Positions 5,241 to 6,993 of a DNA stretch of 6,993 nucleotides are shown here, in pieces (the stretch's first letter is position 1; every line of letters begins with the position of its first letter). Source of the DNA: JAJNNC01 sp038232695 (lineage in GTDB: Bacteria; Bacteroidota; Bacteroidia; Cytophagales; Cyclobacteriaceae); assembly GCA_038232695.1 (NCBI GenBank), contig JBBSNI010000320.1:1-6993 (forward strand), read 5' to 3'. The translations under genes were made by a program, and so were the position numbers. The notes under the pieces are model-generated. The model worked only from the letters and a program-made list of their open reading frames with translations. It searched no databases and was not told the origin of the DNA.

Positions 5241-6704
5241 CTATTTTACTTTGCTGAATCGCATCATTTCTATGTTATCCAAATAAAAACGCAGGGTGTC
5301 TTCCCTCACCGCATACTTTTCTATTTTCTGAAGCATGTTCAGAAATCTTTTTTCACCTTCCCCTTCACACCATACTTTTGTCATCGCATGAGGTGAGGCT
5401 ACCTTCACCTGTTGACCCTCGAGGGTAAAGGCTGCACTAAATGTATTACAACTTGTATTGCCGTTTATTTCATGATGGCTGAAGTCAAAAGAAATTTGCG
5501 GTTTTGCTTCAGGATACAACCCTTCAAAGGCTATCCTGATGCCTGTGATATAATCCAGTTCCCAAGCGCCGCTAAGCTCATCTGCCGCAGGTGGCATTTC
5601 CTGAAAGGAAGAGTTAAAATTAAGCTTTTCTGCTAAGTAGAGATAAGATGGATGAAAATGATGCGCAAAAATGTTGTTTTCATCCATAGGATTCCAGGCA
5701 AAATAATCTTCGTCAGCCATTAAAACAATGGTAGGTCCTGTTCTTACATAATGGTTGCTGTTGTAATAGTCCGGCGCTTCAAATCCGGGGAGAATACTGC
5801 TGACCTTTTTAGAAGTCAACTTGCCCAGTATCTTCTGATAGTTCTTCTGAGCGGTTTTGGTGGGTTTATAGAGCTTTTTATAGGCATAATTGAGCGCGAT
5901 TCTATCCCTGAACTTCTGCTTTTTAATAGTCTCTTTGGCATTAACAAAGGGATTAGGCTGATTGAAATCATCCAACGTCTGCACCGTTACAGGCACTTCC
6001 GGCACCCAATCGGCGGAGTTGACTACGTTATACCCCCAACCGTTTTGGATGAGCGTTTCGTAGTCATAGGCAAAATATAGGTTGCCAGGCTTAGGGGCAG
6101 CGCTACAGTACGTTTTCAAGCGCAGATCAGCAGGCAACTTGTTTTGTTTCTGTAAATAATACAGATGAGCCGTCAGCAGATAGGCAATGGCGCCGCCCTG
6201 GCTATGTCCCAGGATGATCACGTCCTTGATGCCCGATTGGTAGCAAGAGTCTATTTTGGGCAAGATGTCACTGGCCAGAAAAGCAGTGCTGACCAGCCAT
6301 CCTACATGCACGGCCGCTTTTGGATGGTCAGCCAGTTTATAGTCAAAAGTATAGTCGTCGCTGATCTTTAAGGCTCCCTCTGCCGGAACCATAGCTGCAT
6401 AAAAATTGGCAAGCCAGCTTTCGCTTTTTTCGGTAGTTCCTCTCAGGCTGACCACCGCCACCTTTTCTTGGCTGATCCACAAGTCCCAGCGGTTGTCTAA
6501 GCCCATCACCTCAGAACGGTAGGCTAACGTATAGGCTGGGGGAACCGGTATTTTAGAACGGTAAGTAGAATCTCCAAACTGAGCGGAAAGCTTCATCAGT
6601 TCAATATATTCCGACTTACTGAAACCAGGTTTGAGATGCTGGGCAACAGCGGGTTCGAGGCATAATAAAGCAAAAATCACTGCAGTGACCTGTAACTTCC
6701 TCAT
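5241..6704 (-). CDS. Secreted class 3 lipase fused to a C-terminal META domain
   Basis: The 487-residue protein begins with a signal peptide (MRKLQVTAVIFALLCLEPAVAQ, cleavage after AVA). Residues about 30-365 are an alpha/beta-hydrolase of the Lipase_3 type. They include VVSLRGTTE near 90 (oxyanion region), the nucleophile elbow GHSQGG with S168, D232 in NSADWVPEVP as likely catalytic acid, and H351 in HHFHPSYLYL as likely catalytic base. About 100 residues rich in Lys/Tyr lie between acid and base. Residues 377-487 form a META domain: LSGAWELDYI, GNTSCNTFSAAF with C419, MTKVWC with C446, then a short terminal strand FYLDN/MMRFSKVK. It probably hydrolyses acylglycerols or phospholipids outside the cytoplasm; the substrate is unknown. 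A TTG at 6728 would add eight residues, but I prefer the ATG at 6704 because the signal peptide starts there. It is the first gene of the cluster, 17 bp ahead of pldA. No convincing promoter was found upstream. Confidence 0.92.
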   Translation of the reverse strand: MRKLQVTAVIFALLCLEPAVAQHLKPGFSKSEYIELMKLSAQFGDSTYRSKIPVPPAYTLAYRSEVMGLDNRWDLWISQEKVAVVSLRGTTEKSESWLANFYAAMVPAEGALKISDDYTFDYKLADHPKAAVHVGWLVSTAFLASDILPKIDSCYQSGIKDVIILGHSQGGAIAYLLTAHLYYLQKQNKLPADLRLKTYCSAAPKPGNLYFAYDYETLIQNGWGYNVVNSADWVPEVPVTVQTLDDFNQPNPFVNAKETIKKQKFRDRIALNYAYKKLYKPTKTAQKNYQKILGKLTSKKVSSILPGFEAPDYYNSNHYVRTGPTIVLMADEDYFAWNPMDENNIFAHHFHPSYLYLAEKLNFNSSFQEMPPAADELSGAWELDYITGIRIAFEGLYPEAKPQISFDFSHHEINGNTSCNTFSAAFTLEGQQVKVASPHAMTKVWCEGEGEKRFLNMLQKIEKYAVREDTLRFYLDNIEMMRFSKVK

Positions 6705-6882
6705 ACTACTTTCGGGGGCTAAGACCAATCATCAAGTGGCTAACTGGATTTTGATTCGATTGTTTTGTAGTGTGTACCAAAATATAATCTACTGCTCGAG
6801 AGTCTGAATTTGATGCAAGGCCCAGGCAAATGCTGGTTCGACGCTACCAAACGGTATAGCCGTTGTTACCTTCTATTGATAA

Positions 6883-6921
6883 GGCTTCCAGCCTGGGGCG
6901 CATAGCCTATGCGGCCCAGCC
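6883..6921. repeat. REP-like hairpin and near-perfect 31-nt palindrome at the array edge
   Basis: GGCTTCCAGCC at 6883-6893 is the exact reverse complement of the 2126-2136 core. Overlapping it, 6891-6905 pairs with 6907-6921 in 13 of 15 positions around a single base. The left arm is a degenerate, inverted copy of the 14-bp unit that follows, so the array starts with a head-to-head junction. Confidence 0.6.
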
Positions 6922-6993
6922 TATGCGGCCCAGCCTATGCGGCCCAGCCTATGCGGCCCAGCCTATGCGGCCCAGCCTATGCGGCCCAGCCTA
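6905..6993. repeat. 14-bp tandem repeat array, open at the window edge
   Basis: The unit GCCTATGCGGCCCA occurs six times in identical form from 6905 to 6988, followed by five more bases of the same unit at the end of the window. The true length is therefore unknown. The period is not a multiple of three, so it is unlikely to be coding. On the minus strand the unit reads GGCTGGGCCGCATA in rotated form, which contains the GGCTGG motif also seen in the palindromes at 2126 and 2149. Exact identity between copies suggests recent expansion by slippage. Confidence 0.9.

Larger units (their letters stand above)
6705..6993. other. Intergenic region with palindromes and a tandem array
   Basis: No coding frame is supported. 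The part next to the lipase start (6705-6800) should hold its promoter. A TATATTTTG at about 6777-6785 on the minus strand resembles a Bacteroidota -7 box, but no TTG lies at the right distance. A small hairpin AACGG-TATAG-CCGTT occupies 6850-6864. From 6883 to the edge the sequence is repeats. Confidence 0.6.

Noticed and set aside
4237..6371. Plus-strand frames antisense to pldA and the lipase (for example 4237-4476, 5412-5636, 5751-6080)
   Set aside because: They are short, lack family features, and are fully covered by two well-identified minus-strand genes.
6770..6830. Promoter of the lipase gene
   Set aside because: A TATATTTTG box is present on the minus strand, but the nearest upstream TTG is nearly 30 nt away instead of about 19, so I do not list it as a feature.
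6905..6993. Coding repeat of a surface protein
   Set aside because: The 14-bp period shifts the frame at every copy, and no start or flanking coding sequence is visible.

Overview
The window most likely comes from a Bacteroidota genome, probably of the Cytophagia/Saprospiria type. The evidence is an HU-like/DUF4469 protein of a kind typical of that phylum, a lipoprotein with a short SPII signal and a family look I associate with Bacteroidota, start codons without Shine-Dalgarno sequences, and a candidate promoter of the Bacteroidota form (TTG, 19 nt, TAnnTTT). All convincing genes lie on the minus strand. The long plus-strand open frames are shadows of these genes.

Reading the minus strand from right to left (descending coordinates): 6705-6993 is non-coding and holds a palindrome and a 14-bp tandem array that runs off the window edge. 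Next comes a three-gene cluster. It encodes a secreted class 3 lipase fused to a META domain (5241-6704), an outer-membrane phospholipase A of the PldA family with its complete catalytic set (4321-5223), and a Cys-rich lipoprotein (3438-4193). Between pldA and the lipoprotein lies a short stretch that reads like the tail of a lost META-domain protein. The cluster looks like an envelope/extracellular lipid-hydrolysis module; this is inference from gene content and the 17-nt lipase-pldA gap.

The HU-like/DUF4469 gene (2519-3214) is a self-contained unit with its own candidate promoter and a strong intrinsic terminator. It is followed by about 300 bases packed with inverted repeats: four separate palindromes (one with perfect 28-nt arms) and a five-copy array of a 22-bp palindromic unit. 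No gene is visible there.

At the left are a short DUF6508-like gene, probably N-terminally truncated, and 26 bp beyond it the first 558 codons of a single-chain restriction-modification enzyme. This enzyme has a PD-(D/E)xK nuclease at its N-terminus followed by a gamma-type N6-adenine methyltransferase (type IIG, or the helicase-less relatives of type ISP). It leaves the window at position 1, so its target-recognition region is not visible. No tRNA, rRNA, CRISPR array or complete insertion sequence was seen. The most unusual material is the pair of repeat-rich intergenic regions, which share a GGCTGG...GCC core, and the lipase-META/PldA cluster with its META relic.
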